From assembly GCA_938028835.1 (NCBI GenBank), contig CALIMJ010000033.1:1-64000 (forward strand): a stretch of 64,000 nt of DNA. The letters are read 5' to 3'. A program made the position numbers and the translations under genes. A model generated the notes under the pieces. That model was not told the origin of the DNA. It searched no databases and worked only from the letters and a program-made list of their open reading frames with translations. The stretch is from an uncultured bacterium (GTDB taxonomy: Bacteria > Sysuimicrobiota > Sysuimicrobiia > Sysuimicrobiales > Sysuimicrobiaceae). Every line of letters starts with the position of its first letter. Positions within the stretch are counted from its first letter, which is position 1. Below, piece by piece: positions 1 to 8,212 of the stretch.

Positions 1-429
<429 letters not shown>

Positions 430-529
430 AGCGATTGCCGGCCTGCGGGGTAGCCATAAGCCTAGCAACGGATCCGCGGTCTACTCGGCCCCGGGAAGCG
501 GTGCTAACGTAGGCGGGGAGGCCTGCGAG

Positions 530-835
530 ATGTCGCGGGAGTCTCCGGTGCGCGGAGGTCGGACGGTGCGGGCCCGGGCGGTCCTGTCGGGCCGGGTGCA
601 GGGTGTAGGCTTCCGGTTCTTCGCGGAGGAATGGGCGGAGCGGCTGGGTGTCGGCGGCTACGCCCGCAACCTGCCGGACGGGCGGCTGGAGGTGGTGGCG
701 GAGGGGCCGGAGGAGGCGGTGCGCGACTTCCTGGAAGCCGTCCGTCGGGGGCCCCGCAGCGCAGTGGTGACCGGCGTAGAGCTGCACTGGGAGCAGCCCC
801 TGGGTGAGCGCTACTTCCGGATCCGGTACTCGTAG
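530..835 (+). CDS. acyP: Acylphosphatase
   Basis: A 101-residue protein, close to the usual 90-100 for the family. It hydrolyses the carboxyl-phosphate bond of acyl phosphates. The active-site signature GRVQGVGFRFF (about residues 24-34) carries the catalytic Arg of the VQGVGFR loop. The second signature, GYARNLPDGRLEV, contains the conserved Asn. The ATG at 530 follows a GGGGAGG-type ribosome binding site. The 100 bases after nusB contain no other gene. Confidence 0.95.
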   Translation: MSRESPVRGGRTVRARAVLSGRVQGVGFRFFAEEWAERLGVGGYARNLPDGRLEVVAEGPEEAVRDFLEAVRRGPRSAVVTGVELHWEQPLGERYFRIRYS

Positions 836-924
836 ACGGCTCGCCGCGCTTTTCGTGAACGCGCTCCTGGCCTCCTGAGGAGCGTGAGGGTGGGTCAACG
901 GCAGGCAGCAACCGGGAGGTTTCA

Positions 925-1818
925 CTGATCGGTTCCCGGGCGGAGGCATTCCTGGAACAGACGGGGCGACGGGTGGACGCGGCCCTGGACCGCCTGCTGC
1001 CGCCCGCGGACCAGGAGCCCAGGACCCTGCATGAGGCAGTCCGGTACAGCGTGTTCGCCGGTGGCAAGCGCTTCCGCCCCGCCCTGGTGCTGGCCTCCGC
1101 GCAGGCCTGCGGGCTGGACGCGGACACGGTACTCCCGGTGGCCTGCGCGGTGGAGGCGGTCCACACCTACTCCCTGATCCACGACGACCTGCCCAGCATG
1201 GACAACGCAGACTGGCGCCGGGGCCGCCCCACGTGCCACGTGCGCTACGGGGAAGCGATCGCCATCCTGGCGGGGGACGCCCTGCACGACATGGCCTTCC
1301 AGTGGATCGCGGCCGCCTCAGACCGCCTCGGGCCGCCGGACCGGGTGCTGCGGGTGGTCCTGGACCTGGCGGCGGCCCTGGGAACCCAGGGCATGGTGGG
1401 AGGCCAGGTCCTGGACCTGCTGGCCGAACGGGGGCAGCTGCCCGCCGACTGGGTCCCGGAGATCCACCGGAGGAAGACGGGGTGCCTGATCCGAGCGTGC
1501 GCGCGGGTCGGGCCGCTGCTGAGCGGCCGCGAGGAAGACCTCCCCCGCCTCACCGCCTACGGCGAACACCTCGGGCTAGCGTTCCAGATCACCGACGACG
1601 TCCTGGACGTGGTGGGCGAGTCGGAGAAACTCGGCAAGCGCGCGGGCGCGGACGAAGCTTCGTCCAAGGCCACCTACCCGAAGGTCTTCGGCCTCGAGCG
1701 GTCCCGTCAGATGGCGCGGGAGGAGGCTGAGGCGGCGGTCGCGGCCCTACGCCCGCTGGGACCGAGGGGTGAGCTGCTGGCGGAGCTCGCCCGCTTTGTG
1801 GTGGAGCGCGAGCGGTAG
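925..1818 (+). CDS. ispA: Polyprenyl (farnesyl/geranylgeranyl) diphosphate synthase
   Basis: A trans-prenyltransferase that condenses isopentenyl diphosphate with allylic diphosphates in the cytoplasm. The first aspartate-rich motif reads DDLPSMDN and the second reads DDVLD. The GGKRFRP and KTG motifs are also present. The first ATG/GTG/TTG in frame (GTG 973) would remove the usual N-terminal helix. A GGGAGG site at 914-919 sits five bases before an in-frame CTG at 925 (ATC at 928), and the extra residues (SRAEAFLEQTGRRV) look like the family N-terminus. I therefore favour the non-standard start at 925, giving about 297 residues. Product chain length cannot be read with certainty. No dxs gene follows, unlike in many Firmicutes. 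Confidence 0.9.
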   Translation: MIGSRAEAFLEQTGRRVDAALDRLLPPADQEPRTLHEAVRYSVFAGGKRFRPALVLASAQACGLDADTVLPVACAVEAVHTYSLIHDDLPSMDNADWRRGRPTCHVRYGEAIAILAGDALHDMAFQWIAAASDRLGPPDRVLRVVLDLAAALGTQGMVGGQVLDLLAERGQLPADWVPEIHRRKTGCLIRACARVGPLLSGREEDLPRLTAYGEHLGLAFQITDDVLDVVGESEKLGKRAGADEASSKATYPKVFGLERSRQMAREEAEAAVAALRPLGPRGELLAELARFVVERER

Positions 1819-1820
1819 CG

Positions 1821-2687
1821 GTGGCCGCAGGGGTGCGCGAGGGGGGAGCGGCCAGGCAGGCCCGGGAGCGTGACGGCGCGAAAAAGAAGCGCCGGCTGGA
1901 CGTGCTGTTGGTGGAACGGGGCCTAGTGCCTAGCCGCGAGCGGGCGCAGGCGCTGATCCTGGCGGGCCTCGTGCGGGTGGACGGCCAGCGGGTCGACAAA
2001 CCCGGTACCCAGGTGCACGAGGAAGCCGTCCTGGAGGTGGCGGCCCCGCCGCACCCGTACGTGAGCCGCGGCGGGCTGAAGCTGGAAGCGGCGCTGCGGC
2101 ATTTCGGCCTGGACGTACGGGGCGTGGTGGCTCTGGACCTGGGCGCGGGCACGGGCGGTTTTACCGATTGCCTGCTCCAGCACGGGGCGCGGAAGGTGTA
2201 CGCGGTGGACGTGGGCAGGGGCCAGCTGCACCCGAAGCTGCGGGCAGACCCAAGGGTGGTGGTGCTGGAGCGCACCCACGCCAGACTGCTAGGCCCGCAC
2301 CTGGTGCCAGAGCCTGTGGACTTCGCCTGCGCGGATGTGTCGTTCATCTCGTTGCTGCAGGCGCTGCCGCCGGTGGTGCCCCTTTTGCGGCCGGCTGCCC
2401 CCGTAGTGGCACTGGTCAAGCCGCCCTTCGAGGCGGGACGCGGCGTGGCGCGCCGGGGCGTGGTGCGGGACCCTGAGGTACACCGGGAGGTGCTACGCAA
2501 GGTGGCTTGGGGGCTGGAAGCGTACGGCCTCGGCGCGCAGGACGTGATGCCTTCCCCCATCCGAGGGGACCGGGGCAACGTGGAGTTCCTGCTGCTGTTG
2601 CGCAAGGGCGCTCGGCGGACCCTGGACGAGGCGGGGGTAGACCGCGCGGTGGCCGAGGCGCACGCGGCTGTGGTGGAGGAGGAGTAG
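1821..2687 (+). CDS. tlyA: TlyA family rRNA (cytidine-2'-O)-methyltransferase / hemolysin A homologue
   Basis: A 288-residue protein. An N-terminal S4 RNA-binding domain (RRLDVLLVERGLVPSRERAQ, about residues 24-85) precedes an FtsJ-like Rossmann methyltransferase. The SAM-binding loop is LDLGAGTGGFTDC. TlyA proteins methylate 16S and 23S rRNA; the hemolysin name is historical. The GTG start lies two bases after the ispA stop, so the genes are co-translated. Its place between ispA and nadK/recN is the common order in Gram-positive-type genomes. Confidence 0.92.
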   Translation: MAAGVREGGAARQARERDGAKKKRRLDVLLVERGLVPSRERAQALILAGLVRVDGQRVDKPGTQVHEEAVLEVAAPPHPYVSRGGLKLEAALRHFGLDVRGVVALDLGAGTGGFTDCLLQHGARKVYAVDVGRGQLHPKLRADPRVVVLERTHARLLGPHLVPEPVDFACADVSFISLLQALPPVVPLLRPAAPVVALVKPPFEAGRGVARRGVVRDPEVHREVLRKVAWGLEAYGLGAQDVMPSPIRGDRGNVEFLLLLRKGARRTLDEAGVDRAVAEAHAAVVEEE

Positions 2688-2690
2688 ACG

Positions 2691-3560
2691 GTGCGGACTG
2701 TGGGCGTGGCGGTGAACCCGGAGAAGGCGGCACAGGACCCGCAGGTGGCCGTGCGGGTGCGCGAGGCGGTTTCCACCCTCCTCCGGCACGGTCTGGTGGT
2801 GCGGGTGAATGCCGAGGGCGCTCGGGCCGTGAGGCTGGAGGAGCTGGCGGCCTCCGAGCAGGAGCTGGCGGAGTCTTCGGACGCCCTGGTGGTGGTGGGC
2901 GGGGACGGTACCATTCTTCGGGCCGCGCGGACTGGCGCGGTCCGCGGCGTCCCGGTGCTGGGGGTGAACGTGGGCGGCTTCGGGTTCCTGGCGGAGGTGG
3001 GGCTCGAGGAGCTCCCGGAGGCTCTGGAGCGGCTGGTGGCGGGCCGCCACGCGGTCGAGGAGCGCATGATGCTGGCCGCGGAGGTGGTGCGGGGGGGCGA
3101 AGTGGCGGAGCGGTTTCTGGCCCTCAACGACATGGTGGTCACCAAGAGCGGTTACGCGCGGCTGATGCCCATCCGCGTGTGCGTGAACGGGGAGCACCTG
3201 GCCACCTACCTGGCCGACGGGCTCATCGTCTCCACCCCTACGGGCTCCACCGCGTACAACCTGTCGGCCGGAGGCCCCATCCTGAGCCCCGGGGTGCGCG
3301 CGCTGGTGATCACGCCCATCTGCCCGCACACCCTCACCGCGCGGCCCGTGGTGGTGGACGCGGACGACGTGGCCACGGTGGAGGTGGCCTCGGAGGTGGA
3401 AGGCGTGCTGCTCACGGTGGATGGGCAGGTGGGCTGCCCGCTCCGGGGCGGGGACGTGGTCCGGGTGCGCAGGGCCGAGGAGCGGGCGCAACTGGTGCGG
3501 TTGAAGCCCCCGTCCTTCTACGAGCTGCTGCGCCAGAAGTTCGCCTGGGGTGAACGGTAG
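2691..3560 (+). CDS. nadK: NAD kinase
   Basis: A 289-residue ATP-NAD kinase that makes NADP. The diagnostic GGDGT motif occurs in VVVGGDGTILRAA (about residues 66-78). The NAD-binding segment TPTGSTAYNLSAGGP follows near residue 185. The GTG start is three bases beyond the tlyA stop, and recN begins four bases after this stop. The family is universal and essential in nearly all bacteria. Confidence 0.96.
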   Translation: MRTVGVAVNPEKAAQDPQVAVRVREAVSTLLRHGLVVRVNAEGARAVRLEELAASEQELAESSDALVVVGGDGTILRAARTGAVRGVPVLGVNVGGFGFLAEVGLEELPEALERLVAGRHAVEERMMLAAEVVRGGEVAERFLALNDMVVTKSGYARLMPIRVCVNGEHLATYLADGLIVSTPTGSTAYNLSAGGPILSPGVRALVITPICPHTLTARPVVVDADDVATVEVASEVEGVLLTVDGQVGCPLRGGDVVRVRRAEERAQLVRLKPPSFYELLRQKFAWGER

Positions 3561-3563
3561 GCC

Positions 3564-5258
3564 GTGCTCCGGGAGCTGCACGTGCGCGACTTCGTGCTGC
3601 TGGACGAGGTCCGGGTGGAGTTTCGACCGGGGCTGAACGTGCTCACGGGGGAGACGGGGGCCGGTAAGTCCATGCTGGTGGACGCCCTGGGTGCGGTCCT
3701 GGGCCAACGGACACCCTCCGACGTCGTGCGGACGGGCGCCAGCTGCGCGCGGGTCGTGGCGGTGTTCGAGGCGGCGTCCTTCCCGCAGCTGCGGCCCGTG
3801 GTGGACGAACTGGGGCTCCCGTGGGAGGACGGGGCCCTGGTCCTGGTCCGGGAGATCGGTGGACGGGCCCGGGCCTACGTGAACGGCCAGCCCACCACCG
3901 TGGGCGTGTTGCGCCGGCTGGGAACCCTGCTGGCGGAGATCCACGGCCAGCACGAGGGGCAGCGGCTGCTGGAACCCGCGTCCCACCGAGAGCTTCTGGA
4001 CGCCTTCGGCGGAGGAGCCCTGCTCTCTCTGCGGGCGCGTGCGGAAGAGCTGTTCGGCCGCTGGCGCCAGCTGCGGTCGGAGCTACGGTCCCTGGACGTG
4101 GGCGAGCGGGAGCGGGCGCAGCGGGTGGACCTGCTGCGGTTTCAGATCTCGGAGATCGACGCGGTGCGGCCACGGCCCGGCGAGCTGGAGGAGCTGGCGG
4201 GCCTGCGGACGCGGCTGGTGAACGCGGAGCGGCTGCGAGAGTCCGTGGCTGGCGCCTACCAGGCTCTGTACGGGGACGAGGGTGCCGCCGCCGACCGCGT
4301 GGGCCGGGCGGCCGTCCTGCTGCGGCAGGCGGCGGTGTGGGATCCCGCACTGGAACCGCTCGTGGAGGCCCTGGAGTCGCTGGGGGCTCAGCTGAGCGAC
4401 CTCTCCCGCGACCTCCACGCAGCGGTCGAGCGTGCGGAAAGCGACCCCGCGCGGCTGGAGGAGGTAGAAAGCCGCCTGGCCGCGCTGCGGGCCCTGCTGC
4501 GGAAGTACGGGGACACCGTGGAGGCGGTCCTGGACTACCGGGACAGGGCGGCCCGGGAGCTAGAGGCGCTGGAGAACGCGGACAGCAGGAGGGCGGAGCT
4601 GGAGCAGCAGGTGGCCCTTGTGGAAGCCCAGCTGGCCTCCGCGGTCCGGGACCTGTCGGCCGCCCGGGCGGCGGCGGCGCGCCGCCTGGAGAAGGCCATC
4701 CTGCAGCACCTGCAGGACCTGGCGATGCCTGCGGCGCGGTTCCGGGTACGGCTGGACGTGGAGGAGGACCCCGACGGCCTGCCGGCCGGCGGGCGCCGGC
4801 TCGCGGTGGCGCCGTGGGGCGCCGACCGGGTGGAGTTCCTGCTGTCCACCAACCCCGGCGAACCGCCGCGGCCACTCCACAGGGTGGCTTCAGGGGGGGA
4901 GCTGTCGCGGGTGATGCTGGCCCTTCGGACCGTGCTGGCCAGGGCTGACCCGCCCGCGGTGATGGTGTTCGACGAGGTGGACTCCGGTGTGGGAGGCCGT
5001 ACCGGGCACGTCATCGGCGCCAAGCTGAGCGAGCTGTCTGGCGTCTGCCAGGTCCTGTGCGTGACCCACCTGCCCCAGATCGCCGCCCTGGCCAACCACC
5101 ACTTGGCCATCCGCAAGGTGACGGAGCGCGGGAGGACGCGGACCGTGGTGGAGGTCCTCGACCCCGAGGCCCGCGTGGAGGAGATCGCCCGCATGCTCTC
5201 AGGCCCCACCCCGACGGAGACGGCCCGGCGTCACGCGAGGGAGCTGTTGGGGTGTTGA
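3564..5258 (+). CDS. recN: DNA repair protein RecN
   Basis: An SMC-like ATPase of 564 residues, the normal RecN length, acting in double-strand-break repair. The Walker A site is TGETGAGKSMLVDAL near residue 32. A long central stretch rich in Glu, Arg and Leu is the predicted coiled coil (about residues 150-370). The C-terminal ATPase half has the SGGELSRVMLAL signature and the Walker B VMVFDEVDSGVGG. It is the last gene of the nadK-recN pair. Confidence 0.96.
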   Translation: MLRELHVRDFVLLDEVRVEFRPGLNVLTGETGAGKSMLVDALGAVLGQRTPSDVVRTGASCARVVAVFEAASFPQLRPVVDELGLPWEDGALVLVREIGGRARAYVNGQPTTVGVLRRLGTLLAEIHGQHEGQRLLEPASHRELLDAFGGGALLSLRARAEELFGRWRQLRSELRSLDVGERERAQRVDLLRFQISEIDAVRPRPGELEELAGLRTRLVNAERLRESVAGAYQALYGDEGAAADRVGRAAVLLRQAAVWDPALEPLVEALESLGAQLSDLSRDLHAAVERAESDPARLEEVESRLAALRALLRKYGDTVEAVLDYRDRAARELEALENADSRRAELEQQVALVEAQLASAVRDLSAARAAAARRLEKAILQHLQDLAMPAARFRVRLDVEEDPDGLPAGGRRLAVAPWGADRVEFLLSTNPGEPPRPLHRVASGGELSRVMLALRTVLARADPPAVMVFDEVDSGVGGRTGHVIGAKLSELSGVCQVLCVTHLPQIAALANHHLAIRKVTERGRTRTVVEVLDPEARVEEIARMLSGPTPTETARRHARELLGC

Positions 5259-5327
5259 GCGGTCCCTTGCGCGGTGACCAGCTGCCAGCGATCCGCAGCG
5301 GAGCGCTCCGGATCGGGAGCCGGTCAG

Positions 5328-5678
5328 GTGGTGGGTTGCGTGCGGCGGAGTGGCGACCGATGGAAGGGCGGTCTGATCCGTGCTGTGGAAGGCGGGGTCT
5401 TTCTACGCGTCCGCGTGCGGCCGGCCAGCAGGCGCGAGGGGATTGCGGGCGTCCGCGGGGATTCCTTGGTGGTGGCGGTCCACGCTCCGCCGGAGGGCGG
5501 AAGAGCCAACGAGGCGGCCCGGCGGCTGCTGGCCTCCGTCCTGGGGGTTCCGCCTTGCGCGGTGGAGCTGGTGCGCGGTCAGGCCTCCAGGCAGAAGGAG
5601 TTCCGCATTCGAGGGCCTGACCCCGAGGAGGTGCAGGCCAGGTTGCAGCAGCTGCTGGACGAGGTACCCGAGGACTGA
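5328..5678 (+). CDS. DUF167 / YggU family protein
   Basis: A small soluble protein of unknown function. The core VRVRPASRREGIAGV ... VAVHAPPEGGRANEA is characteristic of DUF167 (YggU). I chose GTG 5328 because a GGGAG site at 5315-5319 lies eight bases upstream; an earlier GTG at 5274 would add 18 residues that look non-homologous. The product is about 116 residues, slightly longer than the usual 95-105. The family is widespread but uncharacterised. Confidence 0.8.
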   Translation: MVGCVRRSGDRWKGGLIRAVEGGVFLRVRVRPASRREGIAGVRGDSLVVAVHAPPEGGRANEAARRLLASVLGVPPCAVELVRGQASRQKEFRIRGPDPEEVQARLQQLLDEVPED

Positions 5679-5721
5679 CCCATCCCGAACTGGGACGTGG
5701 GAGTGCTGAAGGAGGGCGGAC

Positions 5722-6246
5722 GTGAACCGGAACAACGTGTCCCTCGACGCGCTGGAGCGCACCCTGGAGAGCTTCCGGACCGACCCCGCCGCAGCGCGCA
5801 GGCCCAACCGGGTGGAAGGCACGTGGGACCTCGAGCCGGGCAGGCCGCAGTTCCAGGCCCGTGTGAAGTTTGAGGGCGGAGAGGTGGTGCTGGAGGCAGA
5901 CCAGCCCACCTGGCAGGGTTGCAGCGGGAGCCGTCCCGGCCCCATGCTGTACTGCCTGTACGGGATGGCGTGCTGCTACGCAGCCACCTTCGCCACGGTG
6001 GCCGCCAGCCTGGGGGTGGAGCTGAAGGGCCTGCGGGTGGCGGCGGAAAGCGACGTGGACTTCGCTGCCGTCTTCAGGCTTCACGAAGCACCGATCGTCG
6101 AGGGGGTCCGGTTGAGCGTCTACGTGGAAAGTGACGCCCCGCGGGAGCGGCTGGAGGAAGTGCGGGAGCTGGCCACGCGGCGCTGCCCGGGGGTGTACTG
6201 CGCCACCCACGCCATCCCGGTCCGGACGGAGCTGCACTCCGGTTAG
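5722..6246 (+). CDS. OsmC family protein
   Basis: A 174-residue protein with the OsmC/Ohr-like core. The central helix runs LYGMACCYAATFATVAASLG, followed by LKGLRVAAESDVDF, the typical OsmC beta strand. The family detoxifies organic hydroperoxides through paired cysteines. Here cysteines occur at CSG, YCLYG and CCY, so the redox pair cannot be assigned from sequence. The GTG start follows an AAGGAGGGC site. The stop codon (6244-6246) overlaps the stop of the convergent M23 peptidase gene (6243-6245). Confidence 0.85.
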   Translation: MNRNNVSLDALERTLESFRTDPAAARRPNRVEGTWDLEPGRPQFQARVKFEGGEVVLEADQPTWQGCSGSRPGPMLYCLYGMACCYAATFATVAASLGVELKGLRVAAESDVDFAAVFRLHEAPIVEGVRLSVYVESDAPRERLEEVRELATRRCPGVYCATHAIPVRTELHSG

Positions 6247-7127
6247 GGCCGGCTCACCAGCTCACCCCGGAGCCACTGCAAGGGGTCCACGGGGACGCCG
6301 TTCACCCGCACCGCCCAGTGCAGGTGCGGCGCTGTGCTGAGTCCCGTGGAGCCCACGAACCCCACCACCTGGCTGGCCCGGACGCGCTCGCCCGGTTGCA
6401 CCGCGAGGGTCGCCAGGTGAAGGTACGACGTGAACACGCCCGCCCCGTGGTCCACGATGATAGTGTTGCCACCCAGGGGAAGCCGCTCCGCCAGCACCAC
6501 CACACCGGCGTGGGCAGCCCGCACGGGCGTGCCTGCAGCGGCGCGGATGTCCACCCCCAGGTGGTGGCCGCGGGGCTGGCCGTTGTACAGGCTGCGCACG
6601 CCGTAGGGGGAGGCCACCGGTCCGGCCACCGGAACCCGGAAGGGGCCGTCCCACAGGGGACGCGGGAGAGGGTTGGAGGTAGCGGCCAGCACGCGTTGGC
6701 GCTCGTAGGCGGCTAGACGCGGGTCGAGCATCTCGGGCGGCACGCGGAGGTAGCGGACGGCAAACCGGGCCGGCCGGACCCTCACCGTGCGGATCGCGTG
6801 GACTGTCCGGCCGCCGAAATCGGCCTGCATGCGGACGGCGAGTGCTCCCGGGGGTGTCGCCGGGCTGGTCCCCGCGAAGGCCCGAAAGCCTGCAGGGGTG
6901 CGGTACAGCAGCAGGGGCCGTCCGGCGACGGTGACGCGAACAGATCCCGCTTGGCCGGATACCGCAACCTCCACGAGGAAGACCCCACCCTGAGCCACGT
7001 CTGCCGGGGTGACGCGCAGCTCGGGACTCACCGGACTGGCGGCGGAGGCCACCCCGAGGAGCGCTCCCGTCGCCGCCAGCATCCAAAGCGGCCCGCGCGT
7101 GGGAATCCGGTTGCCTGCGGTCGCCAT
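6243..7127 (-). CDS. Secreted M23 family metallopeptidase
   Basis: A 294-residue peptidoglycan endopeptidase-like protein. A signal-peptide-like segment (LWMLAATGALLGVASAA) lies at about residues 14-30. An Ig-like beta-rich region follows, then the M23 (LytM/peptidase-M23) domain. Zinc-ligand motifs are visible as HHLGVD and APHLHW. Substrates are normally peptide cross-bridges in the cell wall. The start ATG follows an AAGGGGG site. The gene is convergent with OsmC and divergent from the EamA transporter gene. Confidence 0.88.
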   Translation of the reverse strand: MATAGNRIPTRGPLWMLAATGALLGVASAASPVSPELRVTPADVAQGGVFLVEVAVSGQAGSVRVTVAGRPLLLYRTPAGFRAFAGTSPATPPGALAVRMQADFGGRTVHAIRTVRVRPARFAVRYLRVPPEMLDPRLAAYERQRVLAATSNPLPRPLWDGPFRVPVAGPVASPYGVRSLYNGQPRGHHLGVDIRAAAGTPVRAAHAGVVVLAERLPLGGNTIIVDHGAGVFTSYLHLATLAVQPGERVRASQVVGFVGSTGLSTAPHLHWAVRVNGVPVDPLQWLRGELVSRP

Positions 7128-7219
7128 CCCCCTTCGAGTATGCCGGCCGACAGGGCCTGCTGCGTGGTCGGACTGCCCCGTGCCTCAGGGCGAGCGGCCG
7201 GGTCCCGTCGTCGCGGGCG

Positions 7220-8125
7220 GTGTGGCAAGATGGAAGCCGGTTGCCCGTGCTGGGAGAGCTCTTCGCGCTGCTCGCCGCGGTGGCGTTCGCCCTGGCTACG
7301 GTGCTGTCGCGGCGGTTCATGGTGGGCCCGAACCCTGTGGCCCCCGAGGCCGGGGTGTTTGTGAGCATCGTCACCAACGTTGTGGCATTCAGCGTCCTGG
7401 CCGCCTTCGAGGGGGCTCGAGGAGCCCTGTGGACGCTGACTCCTCAGTCCTTCCTGCTTTTCGTGCTCGGAGGTCTCTGCGGCACCGTGGTCGGGCGGAA
7501 CCTTTCGTACCACAGCGTGCTGCGCATCGGGCCTTCCCGGTCCACGGCTATCCGGCTGTCCAACACCCTGTTCGCGGCCCTCATGGGCCTGGTGGTGCTG
7601 CGGGAGCTGCCACGGCCAGGGCAGCTGGCCGGCGCCGCCCTCATCACCGCGGGGCTGTGGCTGGTCCTGCGGGAGCGGGCCCCGGGCTCCCGGGGTCCCC
7701 TGGACCCCATGGGCGTGCTGCTGGCAGTGGGAGGGGCGCTGGGGTTCGCCCTGGGCGACACCTTCCGACGGGCGGGCCTTCACATCACCCCGTCGCCTTT
7801 CTTGGGCGCCGCTATCGGCGCGTTCACCGCCCTCGTCGTGCAGACCGGATGGCTGGCCCTGTGGAACCGGCCACGGGCTTCCGAGCGGCCGTGGCGGCTG
7901 GACGTATTGGCCAGCGCCCTGGCCAACACCGCGGCCATCCTCCTGCTGTTCTTGGGGCTGCAGCGAAGCCCTGTGGCGAACGTGGCCGTCCTGTACAACC
8001 TGCAGGTCCTCCTGGTGATCCTTCTGAGCCGCTGGATGCTGCGGGGCGACGAGCACGTGGGGACCGGGCTGGTGGTGGGCAGCCTGGTGTGCGTGGTAGG
8101 CACCGCCGCGGTCCTGCTCGGCTAG
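7220..8125 (+). CDS. EamA/DMT-superfamily transporter
   Basis: An integral membrane protein of about 300 residues with ten predicted hydrophobic segments in two EamA repeats. The first repeat begins LGELFALLAAVAFALATVLSRR and the second MGVLLAVGGALGFALGDTF. Such proteins export or import metabolites such as amino acids or nucleotide derivatives. The substrate cannot be inferred. GTG 7220 is the first start; GTG 7247 is an alternative that would begin directly at the first helix. The gene stands alone between a divergent peptidase gene and the molybdoenzyme gene. Confidence 0.88.
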   Translation: MWQDGSRLPVLGELFALLAAVAFALATVLSRRFMVGPNPVAPEAGVFVSIVTNVVAFSVLAAFEGARGALWTLTPQSFLLFVLGGLCGTVVGRNLSYHSVLRIGPSRSTAIRLSNTLFAALMGLVVLRELPRPGQLAGAALITAGLWLVLRERAPGSRGPLDPMGVLLAVGGALGFALGDTFRRAGLHITPSPFLGAAIGAFTALVVQTGWLALWNRPRASERPWRLDVLASALANTAAILLLFLGLQRSPVANVAVLYNLQVLLVILLSRWMLRGDEHVGTGLVVGSLVCVVGTAAVLLG

Positions 8126-8212
8126 GCCTCCGGCCCCTCCGGCGCGTGCCGCGTTGCGGACCCTCGGGTCTGTTGAACGGGCGTCACACAACTGCGGTAG
8201 GCTTGCGGTGAG

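Noticed and set aside
836-924. CTCCTGAGGAG palindrome between acyP and ispA as a regulatory site
   Set aside because: Short, GC-rich and isolated, with no promoter nearby; likely chance.
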